A DNA stretch of 5,288 bases from Lachnoclostridium sp. UBA7122 (lineage in GTDB: Bacteria > Bacillota > Clostridia > Lachnospirales > Lachnospiraceae): the NCBI GenBank assembly GCA_002493085.1, contig DKXQ01000048.1:1-5288 (forward strand), written 5' to 3'. The position numbers were made by a program, and so were the translations under genes. The notes beneath the pieces are model-generated. The model saw only the letters and a program-made list of their open reading frames with translations. It ran no database searches and had not been told where the DNA came from. Within the stretch, counting starts at the first letter, position 1. Every line of letters starts with the position of its first letter. This document shows positions 1-5,186 of this stretch, piece by piece.

Positions 1-46
1 AAAATCCAACCGCACAGGTGGCAATTTTTTAGACATTCCGTCTAAT

Positions 47-895
47 ATGACCGATGAAGTAGCAAAGCATAAGATTAAGGATAGCGTATTTACCAATCTT
101 TTCAAGGACAAAAAGTATTTGTTTCAGTTGTATAAAGCACTTCATCCGGAGGATACTAATGCTACAGAAGAACAGTTGACATATGTGACCATAGAGAATA
201 TTCTGATAAATGGGCTTTATAATGACTTAGGATTCATGGTTGGAAACAGATTGGTAATCCTTACGGAAGCGCAATCTACTTGGAGTGTGAATATTATTAT
301 CAGAGTATTGTTGTATTTGGCACAGACTTACCATGATTATTTAGCACAGACCAAGCAGCCTTTGTATACCAGTAAGCAAGTGCAGATTCCAGAACCGGAA
401 TTGTATGTTATATATACGGGTGAGCAGCAGGAGCGTCCGGCAGAAATCTCATTATCCAAGGGATTTTTTGATGGGAAGGAATGTGCTGTTGATGTAAAAG
501 TAAAAATGATTTATGATGGCACTGTTTCCGAAGAAACTGGAGAAGGTGATATTATCAATCAATATGTTATTTTTACTAAGGTTTGCAACGAGCAGGTAAA
601 ATTATATGGAAGAACAAAGAAAGCAATATTAGAAACCATTCGCATTTGTAAGGACAGAAATGTGCTGAGAGAATATTTGGAAAGCAGAGAGAAGGAGGTC
701 GTGGACATTATGATGGTATTATATGATGAAGAGGAAGCGATGAAGACTTACGTGGAAAGTGAGCGTTATGATGAGAAAATTGAAACAGCAAGACGCTTGA
801 TTGATGTGGGGAAATTTTCATTAGAGGATATTGCTGCTGGAATAGGTTTGACAATTGACAAAGTGAGAGAGATTGCCAACTTGCAGCCGATATAA
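47..895 (+). CDS. Rpn family recombination-promoting nuclease / putative transposase (PD-(D/E)XK fold)
   Basis: This 282-residue protein has the hallmarks of the Rpn/PDDEXK 'putative transposase' family common in Lachnospiraceae. It opens with a KIKDSVFTNLF segment (about 9-19) and a LYKALHPED segment (28-36). The nuclease core follows: NDLGF with Asp60, then LTEAQSTW with Glu74 and Gln76, and a helix with NIIIR (82-86). Family members act as DNA endonucleases linked to RecA-independent recombination; that role is known for the family and not shown here. A long helical part (about 195-250) is followed by a helix-turn-helix-like tail (FSLEDIAAGIGLTIDKVREI, about 257-276). The frame is open to the left edge (codons from base 2) and no Shine-Dalgarno precedes ATG 47. 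The ATG gives a length and N-terminus that fit the family as I know it, but a start outside the window cannot be excluded. Confidence 0.85.
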   Translation: MTDEVAKHKIKDSVFTNLFKDKKYLFQLYKALHPEDTNATEEQLTYVTIENILINGLYNDLGFMVGNRLVILTEAQSTWSVNIIIRVLLYLAQTYHDYLAQTKQPLYTSKQVQIPEPELYVIYTGEQQERPAEISLSKGFFDGKECAVDVKVKMIYDGTVSEETGEGDIINQYVIFTKVCNEQVKLYGRTKKAILETIRICKDRNVLREYLESREKEVVDIMMVLYDEEEAMKTYVESERYDEKIETARRLIDVGKFSLEDIAAGIGLTIDKVREIANLQPI

Positions 896-921
896 AAGTT
901 TAATTTAATCTTGCAATTTTC

Positions 922-950
922 TTGCAAAAAGTTGGGTAAATGATTATAAT
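922..950 (+). promoter_or_regulatory. Near-consensus sigma-70/sigma-A promoter
   Basis: A -35 box TTGCAA (922-927) is separated by exactly 17 bases from a perfect -10 box TATAAT (945-950). It lies 27 bases past the Rpn gene and points rightward. Transcription would begin near 957. No good ORF follows before the terminator at 1105-1155, so the product could be a short RNA. Confidence 0.5.
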
Positions 951-956
951 GTATAT

Positions 957-1155
957 AACATTTGGAATTACTGTACAAAATGATGTGTATTATAATTCTT
1001 TGGACACAAGATATAGTATGGACTATCGAGTTCGAGTGAGCGAAATGTGATCGCAGACAAAGTTTTTTCTGTTGACAGATTATAATTTATTCTACTAAAA
1101 ATATAGACCTTGGAAAAAAGAGCATTATCCTCTTCCTTTTTCAAGGTCTTTTTTT
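957..1155 (+). ncRNA. Candidate small non-coding RNA between promoter and terminator
   Basis: This is inferred only from the promoter at 922-950 and the strong terminator at 1105-1155, which bracket about 200 bases with no credible coding frame. Short internal complementarities exist: GAATTA 965-970 with TAATTC 993-998, ATAGT 1013-1017 with ACTAT 1022-1026, and GCGA 1040-1043 with TCGC 1051-1054. I do not recognise a known RNA family. The stretch may equally be the 3' untranslated region of the Rpn mRNA. Confidence 0.25.
1105..1155 (+). terminator. Strong Rho-independent terminator
   Basis: A 13-bp stem (1105-1117 with 1137-1149, one G-U pair) starts with AGACCTTG and closes with CAAGGTCT. 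After a 2-base bulge (CC, 1135-1136) it continues as a further 5 bp, AAGAG/CTCTT (1118-1122 with 1130-1134), over a 7-base loop. A run of seven T (1149-1155) follows directly. It would end transcripts from the Rpn gene or from the 922-950 promoter. On the opposite strand the tail is only moderately T-rich, so termination there would be weaker. Confidence 0.8.
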
Positions 1156-1582
1156 ATACTAAAAAATTCCTTTATGCTGCCTTCTTCCAGAGCAAAAAGC
1201 AGGAGGAAAGTGGTTGTGAACAAAAGTGGGAACGACATAAAGAAACCCAGTGTTTATGCTGGTTTGAGGGCATAGTTTCATGTACTGGAAGGTCTTGGAA
1301 CATGGGGATTCTGCTGCCATATGTCTTCCTCTTCTTCTTTCTTTTTTGTTTTCATTTCTTCTTAAAGCCTTGTAAATACTGGGATTAGAGGCATTCTTGA
1401 CAGTCCTGCTGCCCTTTAAAAACCCATTATCCTCTTCTTCTTTTTTCATCTGTTTTATGCTTTCTTTTTATAATTCAAAGCCTTATAGACTGTGCATTTT
1501 CAGCTTTTTATTTGGTAGATAGAGCAATGTTTTTCACTCTTCTTTCTGTGTATATACATACAAGATATCCTCCTCTATAAAT
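1156..1582. other. Gene-free, pyrimidine-rich stretch with degenerate repeats
   Basis: I see no supportable gene here: the ORFs on both strands are low-complexity and lack ribosome binding sites. The stretch holds decayed repeats. CCTCTTCTTCTTT occurs at 1328-1340 and 1431-1443, AAAGCCTT at 1364-1371 and 1477-1484, and CATTATCCTCTTC at 1123-1135 (inside the terminator) and 1425-1437. Read on the minus strand, two units give similar peptides (SIYKALRR and TVYKALNY); a related peptide (PSVYAGLRA) reads on the plus strand from 1247. It looks like sequence debris between the terminator and the broken end of the VapE gene. Confidence 0.5.
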
Positions 1583-1600
1583 TTCAATATAAAAGGGAAT

Positions 1601-2836
1601 GTGAAATCCTCAATCGAAAACGGCATGACTATTTTATACAGAGATCCAGTATTGAAAGATGCCATATGCAAAAATGAGCTGACTAATAAAATTGATATTG
1701 TAAAGTCATTGTTATGGAAACGGAATGGAAACTGTATTACAGATGTGGATATGTACCAGATTCAACGTTACATAGAAACAAATTATGGAATTTCCAGTGA
1801 TAAGGTAATTAACAAGGCGGTCAACATTGTGGCAAGTGAGAAAAGTTATCACCCAATTAGAAATTTTCTTGAAGCCTTACATTGGGACGGGAAAAACAGA
1901 ATTGCAAGTCTGCTTCCGCATTTTCTTGGCGCAGATGATAATGAATATACAAGAGAAATCATGCAGCTTTTGATGCTGGCGGTGATACGCCGGATTTATG
2001 AGCCGGGCTGTAAGTTTGAGATTATGGTCTGCCTTGTGGGTGGTCAGGGTGCAGGAAAGTCTACATTTTTCCGTTTTCTTGCTGTCAATGATGAGTGGTT
2101 TACGGATGATTTGAAACGTATGGATGATGAAAATGTTTACAGCAAGATGCAGGGGCATTGGATTATTGAGATGCCGGAAATACTTGCCACTGTCAATGCA
2201 AAAAGCATTGAAGATATTAAATCATTTTTGAGCAGACAGAAAGAAACATACCGTATTCCATATCAGACTTATGCGGAGGACAGACCAAGACAGTGTATTT
2301 TTGTCGGCACATCAAATAATCTTGATTTTCTGCCGTTGGATAGGACAGGAAACAGAAGATTTGCGCCTGTTTTGGTTCATCAGGAGCGTGTTGGGAAACA
2401 TATTCTTGAGAATGAAAAGGAGTCGAGAGAATATATTGTGCAGGCATGGGCAGAGGCAATGGTTATTTATAAAAATTGTCCACATGAATTGAAGCTGTCA
2501 AAGGAAATGGAAGAATATCTGAAAGAGATGCAGAAACAATTTATGCCGGAGGATACAAAGGTGGGCGTTATTCAGGCATGGCTGGACGATTATACGGAAG
2601 AATATGTGTGTAGCGAAATGATTTACAGAGAAGCACTTCGGCATGAGTATGAAGAACTGAAGCAATGGGAGATTAAGGAAATTAACAGCATTATGAATAC
2701 CTGTATTGAAGGGTGGGAGAAAATCAGTTCTCACAGGTTCGGCAGGTATGGATTGCAGTGTGGTTGGAAACGAAGAACCAATATGCAGGGATTTTCACCG
2801 TTGCCAGATAATGTGAAGACACCTTTTAAGGAATAA
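1601..2836 (+). CDS. VapE-family (virulence-associated protein E) P-loop ATPase, 5'-truncated
   Basis: The 411-residue product matches the ATPase/helicase-like half of VapE proteins, which in phages, satellites and integrative elements are often joined to a primase domain and linked to element replication. Visible motifs are the Walker A loop GGQGAGKST (147-155), a Walker B-like strand WIIEMPE (187-193), and the downstream GTSNN (236-240) and GNRRF (250-254) segments with the conserved arginines. No N-terminal primase-like region is present. The frame stays open back to a stop at 1520-1522, and family-like residues (FNIKG, from 1583) continue upstream of the GTG at 1601. That GTG is therefore probably an internal valine codon of a longer gene that was cut near 1520-1583. 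GTG 1601 has only AAAAGGG at very short spacing, and ATG 1625 has no SD. Expression is doubtful; it is best read as a truncated gene. Confidence 0.8.
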   Translation: MKSSIENGMTILYRDPVLKDAICKNELTNKIDIVKSLLWKRNGNCITDVDMYQIQRYIETNYGISSDKVINKAVNIVASEKSYHPIRNFLEALHWDGKNRIASLLPHFLGADDNEYTREIMQLLMLAVIRRIYEPGCKFEIMVCLVGGQGAGKSTFFRFLAVNDEWFTDDLKRMDDENVYSKMQGHWIIEMPEILATVNAKSIEDIKSFLSRQKETYRIPYQTYAEDRPRQCIFVGTSNNLDFLPLDRTGNRRFAPVLVHQERVGKHILENEKESREYIVQAWAEAMVIYKNCPHELKLSKEMEEYLKEMQKQFMPEDTKVGVIQAWLDDYTEEYVCSEMIYREALRHEYEELKQWEIKEINSIMNTCIEGWEKISSHRFGRYGLQCGWKRRTNMQGFSPLPDNVKTPFKE

Positions 2837-2902
2837 ATGACAGCATGGGTTCTTTTTGTACTTTGGGTATCTTCATATTCCCGATTTGCTGTAAGCCAAT
2901 AA
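2837..2902 (+). CDS. Possible 21-codon hydrophobic ORF coupled to the VapE gene
   Basis: ATG 2837 follows the VapE stop codon (TAA 2834-2836) with no gap, and AAGGA (2828-2832) sits 4 bases before it, so translation could be coupled. The peptide begins MTAWVLFVLWV, is strongly hydrophobic in its first half and has a more polar end (about SSYSRFAVSQ). I do not recognise it. It may equally be chance or a decayed 3' extension of the VapE gene. Confidence 0.15.
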   Translation: MTAWVLFVLWVSSYSRFAVSQ

Positions 2903-2987
2903 ATTGGTTGGCAGCGCAAAACGAGAATAATGAAGTTATCCAGACATCAGAAAGAGCCGCAGTATGTTTTAAACTCTTTTTTATCCG

Positions 2988-3080
2988 GTTTACAGGGCGC
3001 GTTTACATTTTTGTAAACGGTGAGTTTACAGTAGAATATAGTAAAATCACGGCTTTCAACCTTTTGTAAACGGTGTAAAC
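2988..3080. repeat. Six-copy GTTTACA/TGTAAAC heptamer array: likely parC-like centromere and operator
   Basis: GTTTACA occurs at 2988-2994, 3001-3007 and 3024-3030. Its complement TGTAAAC occurs at 3012-3018, 3065-3071 and 3074-3080. The first four are spaced 11-13 bases apart, about one helical turn, and the gap to the fifth is 41 bases. The pair at 3000-3007/3012-3019 forms a perfect 8-bp inverted repeat over TTTT, and TTTTGTAAACGGTG is repeated exactly at 3009-3022 and 3062-3075. The array lies directly upstream of the actin gene, where ParMRC-type systems keep the repeats bound by ParR that serve as both centromere and operator. The array is seen directly; its function is inferred from position. 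Confidence 0.7.
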
Positions 3081-3121
3081 AGAAAAAACGGAAAACGCAA
3101 TAACAAGATTAACAACAATAT

Positions 3122-3126
3122 GGAGG
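3122..3126 (+). promoter_or_regulatory. Shine-Dalgarno for the ParM-like gene
   Basis: GGAGG lies 6 bases before ATG 3133 and 9 bases before the adjacent ATG 3136. Either codon could be the start; the difference is one methionine. Confidence 0.75.
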
Positions 3127-3132
3127 ACATTT

Positions 3133-3522
3133 ATGATGCAGAAATATAACAATACAAGAATCATTATCGGGCTGGATCATGGCTACGGTAACATAAAAAC
3201 AGCGCACAGGGTATTTAGAACAGGAGTAGAATGTTTTGAAGAAGAACCGATAGTCAGCACGAATTATATCAAATATAAGGATAAGTATTATGTGATAGGG
3301 GAAAATCATTTAATTTATCAGGGCAACAAGACAGATTCACAGGATTTTTTTATCCTTACACTTGCAGGCATGGCGGAGGAACTGAAATTCCGAGGGTTGC
3401 ATGAGGCAAAAGTTGTGCTAGCTGTCGGACTTCCTCTTGCTTGGGCGAAAAGTCAGGCGGTGGATTTTAAGAAATATCTGAAGCAGGAGCAGGAGTTGTT
3501 CTTCTCGCAAAGAAAGTTATAG
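3133..3522 (+). CDS. ParM/StbA-like actin, N-terminal fragment (gene split by frameshift)
   Basis: This is the N-terminal part of a plasmid-segregation actin. The phosphate-1 loop is visible at IGLDHGYGNIKT (12-23, Asp15 and Lys22), followed by the DKYYVIGENH region (about 50-59) and VVLAVGLPLAWAK (about 93-105). Actin-like ParM proteins bind ATP and polymerise into filaments that push plasmid copies apart through ParR bound to the centromere. The frame keeps family-like sequence to about codon 124 (FF, near 3502-3504), then runs through four unrelated codons to TAG 3520-3522. Homology resumes in the +1 frame as SRKESYRVHL, so one base was probably gained near 3496-3506. The joined product would be about 307 residues, a normal length for the family. 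The fragment alone lacks phosphate-2 and the adenosine motif and should not polymerise. Confidence 0.8.
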   Translation: MMQKYNNTRIIIGLDHGYGNIKTAHRVFRTGVECFEEEPIVSTNYIKYKDKYYVIGENHLIYQGNKTDSQDFFILTLAGMAEELKFRGLHEAKVVLAVGLPLAWAKSQAVDFKKYLKQEQELFFSQRKL

Positions 3523-3523
3523 G

Positions 3524-4054
3524 GTGCATTTGTGCGGAGTGGAAGTATTTCCGCAGGGATTTGCGGTAGTATGTAATGCTGGTTTGATGAAAGGTTTTAA
3601 CATGATAGCGGATATCGGAAATGGTACGATGAACGTGATGCAGATTATTGACGGCAGACCATTAGAGAAAAGCCTTGTGACGGACAAATTCGGTGTGTCT
3701 ATCTGTATAAAGGAAATTCAAAATGAATTGTCTAAGTCGGCAGGGGAAAACATACCGGAGATTATGATTGAGCCGATATTGATAAACGGTTTGCAGGGCA
3801 GGAATGATGTAACAGCAAAAACGGTGGAACGGATTGCTACAAGATATACAGAGGATATTTTAAAACGCTTTGTTGATTATGGATATAAGAAAAATTTAAT
3901 TTATCTCTATGTGATTGGTGGAGGCGGTTGTCTGCTCAGGTATTACAGCGATATTGCTTCAAAAGGGAATGTAACTTTTATTGAGGATATCTGTGCTAAT
4001 GCAAAAGGATATGAGTACCTTGCAATGCAGAAACATCACAGGCAGGCGATGTAG
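3524..4054 (+). CDS. ParM/StbA-like actin, C-terminal fragment (gene split by frameshift)
   Basis: This is the rest of the actin gene, in the +1 frame relative to its first part. It has the family segment GVEVFPQGFAVV (5-16), the phosphate-2 motif IADIGNGTMN (28-37, Asp30), and the glycine-rich adenosine-binding turn VIGGGGCLL (130-138). True homology begins about seven codons before the GTG, near 3503, so the GTG at 3524-3526 is almost certainly an internal valine codon and not an evolved start. It does sit one base past the upstream TAG, so weak reinitiation is conceivable. The fragment lacks the phosphate-1 loop. The clean residue pattern on both sides suggests a recent mutation or a sequencing error. 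The ParR-like gene follows after 15 bases. Confidence 0.8.
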   Translation: MHLCGVEVFPQGFAVVCNAGLMKGFNMIADIGNGTMNVMQIIDGRPLEKSLVTDKFGVSICIKEIQNELSKSAGENIPEIMIEPILINGLQGRNDVTAKTVERIATRYTEDILKRFVDYGYKKNLIYLYVIGGGGCLLRYYSDIASKGNVTFIEDICANAKGYEYLAMQKHHRQAM

Positions 4055-4069
4055 AAATGGGGTTATAGA

Positions 4070-4519
4070 ATGAGAAAGACCTATAAATGCAGCAATATAA
4101 AATTCTGTATGGAAGATGAAAACCAGCGCAGGACATGGGAGTATTTGCAGGGTATTATACGAAAAGATGGTTCTTATGGGAAGATACTTTCTGATGCGTT
4201 TGTAAAGGCTGTTGATGGGAAGACAAGACTTGGAGTGAATAAAGCTGAAAACGAATCTGCCGTCCTGAAAGAAAATGTCACTGGCATTTTTGAAGAAATA
4301 CTGGACAGGATGTTAGAAGAAAAATTTTATGAGATGCTCCCCAAATTACAGGAAATTTTTGCAGAGCAAACCAGCAAAGTCTTTAGAGAATATGTTTCTG
4401 ATTTTCATTCTGATGTGGATGCCTTTGCTGATAAGGTTGATACAGATGGAATGGGACAGATGCAGGAGGCAGAATTATCCGAGGATATGATGGCGTTTGC
4501 ATTTGTAATGGGCGAATAG
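4070..4519 (+). CDS. ParR-like partition adaptor (ribbon-helix-helix type), partner of the actin
   Basis: This 149-residue protein follows the actin gene by 15 bases, the usual parM-parR order. Its N-terminus fits a ribbon-helix-helix DNA-binding fold: a short strand (KCSNIKF, 6-12), a helix rich in charged residues (EDENQRRTWEYLQGIIRK, 15-32), a GSY turn (34-36), and a second helix (KILSDAFVKAV, 38-48). The rest is acidic and helical (about 60-115) with a low-complexity acidic tail ending FAFVMGE, as expected of the part that contacts the filament. In ParMRC systems this protein binds the centromere repeats, here presumably the 2988-3080 array, links them to the filament end and represses the operon. 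GGGG at 4059-4062 is a modest ribosome binding site. The family call rests on fold pattern and gene order, as the proteins diverge fast. Confidence 0.6.
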   Translation: MRKTYKCSNIKFCMEDENQRRTWEYLQGIIRKDGSYGKILSDAFVKAVDGKTRLGVNKAENESAVLKENVTGIFEEILDRMLEEKFYEMLPKLQEIFAEQTSKVFREYVSDFHSDVDAFADKVDTDGMGQMQEAELSEDMMAFAFVMGE

Positions 4520-4520
4520 G

Positions 4521-4600
4521 CGGTTCCGAATTTTAATATTTGGTACTCATTTCTAAAAAGGTAGTCTATAGAGCGGTGCCGAAATGTTTTATTCGGTACT
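4521..4600 (+). repeat. Two imperfect 27-base direct repeats, each able to fold
   Basis: Bases 4521-4547 and 4574-4600 match at 21 of 27 positions, with shared ends CGGT-CCGAA and GGTACT. Each unit is itself an imperfect inverted repeat; the second pairs 4576-4583 with 4592-4599 over an 8-base loop. They begin one base after the ParR-like stop codon. No T-run follows, so they do not look like intrinsic terminators. They may be recognition sites, mRNA stabilisers or part of the transfer region that follows. Confidence 0.5.
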
Positions 4601-4642
4601 GTTGCCCAAAGCGAATGACGGCTGTATTTTGCCGGAATGAGC

Positions 4643-4788
4643 AGTCTGTCTTGAGAATTTTCGCGACAGACTACGGATGCCGTAAGGTAGACGGTATTTG
4701 CCAGCGGCAAATACTACCCTCGGAGAGCGCCTTACTTCTGATGCGTATGCGTCAGAAGTAATAAAGCGTTACTTTTGACAAAAGTAAC
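4643..4788. other. Cluster of five consecutive inverted repeats: candidate origin of transfer
   Basis: Five perfect inverted repeats follow one another: AGTCTGTC 4643-4650 with GACAGACT 4665-4672; TACGG 4672-4676 with CCGTA 4680-4684; GTATTTGCC 4694-4702 with GGCAAATAC 4706-4714; TTACTTCTGA 4732-4741 with TCAGAAGTAA 4752-4761 (two wobble and two Watson-Crick pairs extend it inward); GTTACTTTT 4768-4776 with AAAAGTAAC 4780-4788. The last two share TTACTTYTGA. Such clusters mark oriT regions upstream of relaxase genes in mobilizable elements, and the following bases (to about 4820) could hold a nick site. No relaxase gene is in the window and no known nic sequence was matched, so the function is inferred. 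A replication origin or attenuator is possible. Confidence 0.45.
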
Positions 4789-4817
4789 AAAACCGTAGTT
4801 AGTCTTGATACATAAAA

Positions 4818-4849
4818 ATAGAGGAGGCTCTATGGAAGTTTGCGGATAA
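4818..4849 (+). promoter_or_regulatory. Ribosome binding site and ATG inside a hairpin, leading to a 5-codon ORF
   Basis: ATAGAG (4818-4823) and CTCTAT (4828-4833) form a perfect 6-bp inverted repeat over the loop GAGG. The strong SD (GAGGAGG, 4821-4827) lies in the loop and upstream stem arm, and the ATG (4832-4834) overlaps the downstream arm. The ORF is only MEVCG before TAA. A strong initiation site with almost no coding sequence suggests a leader peptide, or the start of a gene lost when the element was cut. Confidence 0.35.
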
Positions 4850-4891
4850 ACTGAGATGTTCGGTAGAACCATCTGAATAATTGAACGAACC

Positions 4892-4930
4892 AAATAAAAA
4901 TGAACGAACTTGGGGGGGGCAGTTCGTTCA
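4892..4930 (-). terminator. Intrinsic terminator of the minus-strand operon
   Basis: TGAACGAACT (4901-4910) and AGTTCGTTCA (4921-4930) are perfect 10-base arms. Read on the minus strand, the hairpin is followed by TTTTTATTT (4900-4892), the pattern of a Rho-independent terminator. It lies about 75 bases past the stop of the small minus-strand gene. The 10-base loop carries eight G on the plus strand (4912-4919). A second copy of the left arm, TTGAACGAAC (4881-4890), could compete for pairing. There is no T-run on the plus-strand side. Confidence 0.55.
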
Positions 4931-4959
4931 AAATTGTGCGTATGCTGATTTTTCTGTTT

Positions 4960-4998
4960 TTCAATGGTAGAATCTGGACTAATGACCATTGTGTCCAT
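4960..4998 (-). pseudogene. Truncated second copy of the adjacent small gene (first ~13 codons)
   Basis: Five bases after the stop of the intact small gene (5004-5186), ATG 4998 opens a frame starting MDTMVISPDSTIE. It closely parallels MIAKPVISPDFTIE of the intact gene, and the bases before both ATGs (ATAATT and ATGATT) are alike too. Similarity stops after the glutamate codon at 4962-4960. The frame then runs without family resemblance into the terminator hairpin and the inverted-repeat cluster, to a stop near 4732. This is the start of a tandem paralog whose remainder was replaced by the sequence to its left. It most likely makes no functional product. Confidence 0.6.
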
Positions 4999-5003
4999 AA
5001 TTA

Positions 5004-5186
5004 TTACATTTTTTGTAGCTTTCTTTCTTCCATTTCTTTCAAAAAGGCTCTCCCGCCTTCATTATAGAAATTAATTTTTTCTTGCTTTGTCATATTTTTT
5101 GTAAGTTCATAATGATATTCCCTAATCTTATGAATATCTTCAATAGTAAAATCTGGACTGATAACTGGTTTTGCAATCATAATCAT
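5004..5186 (-). CDS. Small conserved-looking protein of unknown function (60 aa)
   Basis: The protein contains VISPDFTIEDIHKIREYHYE, followed by a charged helical part (NMTKQEKINFYNEGGRAF and KEMEERK). It resembles short ORFs I recall from Lachnospiraceae genomes with an 'SPDFTIEDIHKIREYNYE' core, but I know no established function. Small size, a soluble charged helix and tight coupling to an upstream gene would fit an antitoxin, and this is only a guess. ATG 5186 overlaps the upstream stop (ATGA, 5186-5183), suggesting translational coupling; ATG 5180, preceded by GGGG with a 7-base gap, is an alternative. A longer frame reaches ATG 5219 but would overlap the upstream gene by about 36 bases and is less likely. 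A truncated paralog lies just downstream. Confidence 0.6.
   Translation of the reverse strand: MIMIAKPVISPDFTIEDIHKIREYHYELTKNMTKQEKINFYNEGGRAFLKEMEERKLQKM

Noticed and set aside
1072..1100. TTGACA (1072-1077) as a second promoter
   Set aside because: No good -10 lies 16-18 bases downstream. The nearby TATAAT (1081-1086) is far too close to it and has no -35 of its own.
1110..1449. Overlapping ORFs on both strands (plus 1110-1388, minus 1159-1449)
   Set aside because: Low-complexity products, no ribosome binding site, and overlap with a strong terminator and degenerate repeats.
2845..3069. 74-codon plus-strand ORF crossing the heptamer array
   Set aside because: No family resemblance or ribosome binding site, and it runs through the repeat array that looks like a binding region.
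2988..3080. CRISPR array
   Set aside because: Repeats are only 7 bases, in both orientations and with 2-34 base gaps, unlike CRISPR repeats and spacers.
3496..3526. Programmed +1 frameshift in the actin gene
   Set aside because: No known +1 shift signal (for example a CUU-UGA-like site) or stimulatory structure at the joint; a mutation or sequencing error is simpler.
4775..4804. Promoter starting from TTGACA in the last inverted repeat
   Set aside because: The -35 is perfect but no acceptable -10 lies 16-18 bases downstream, and the match arises from the inverted-repeat sequence itself.
4732..4998. 88-codon minus-strand ORF as a real gene
   Set aside because: Only its first ~13 codons resemble anything (the adjacent small gene); the rest crosses a terminator and several inverted repeats.
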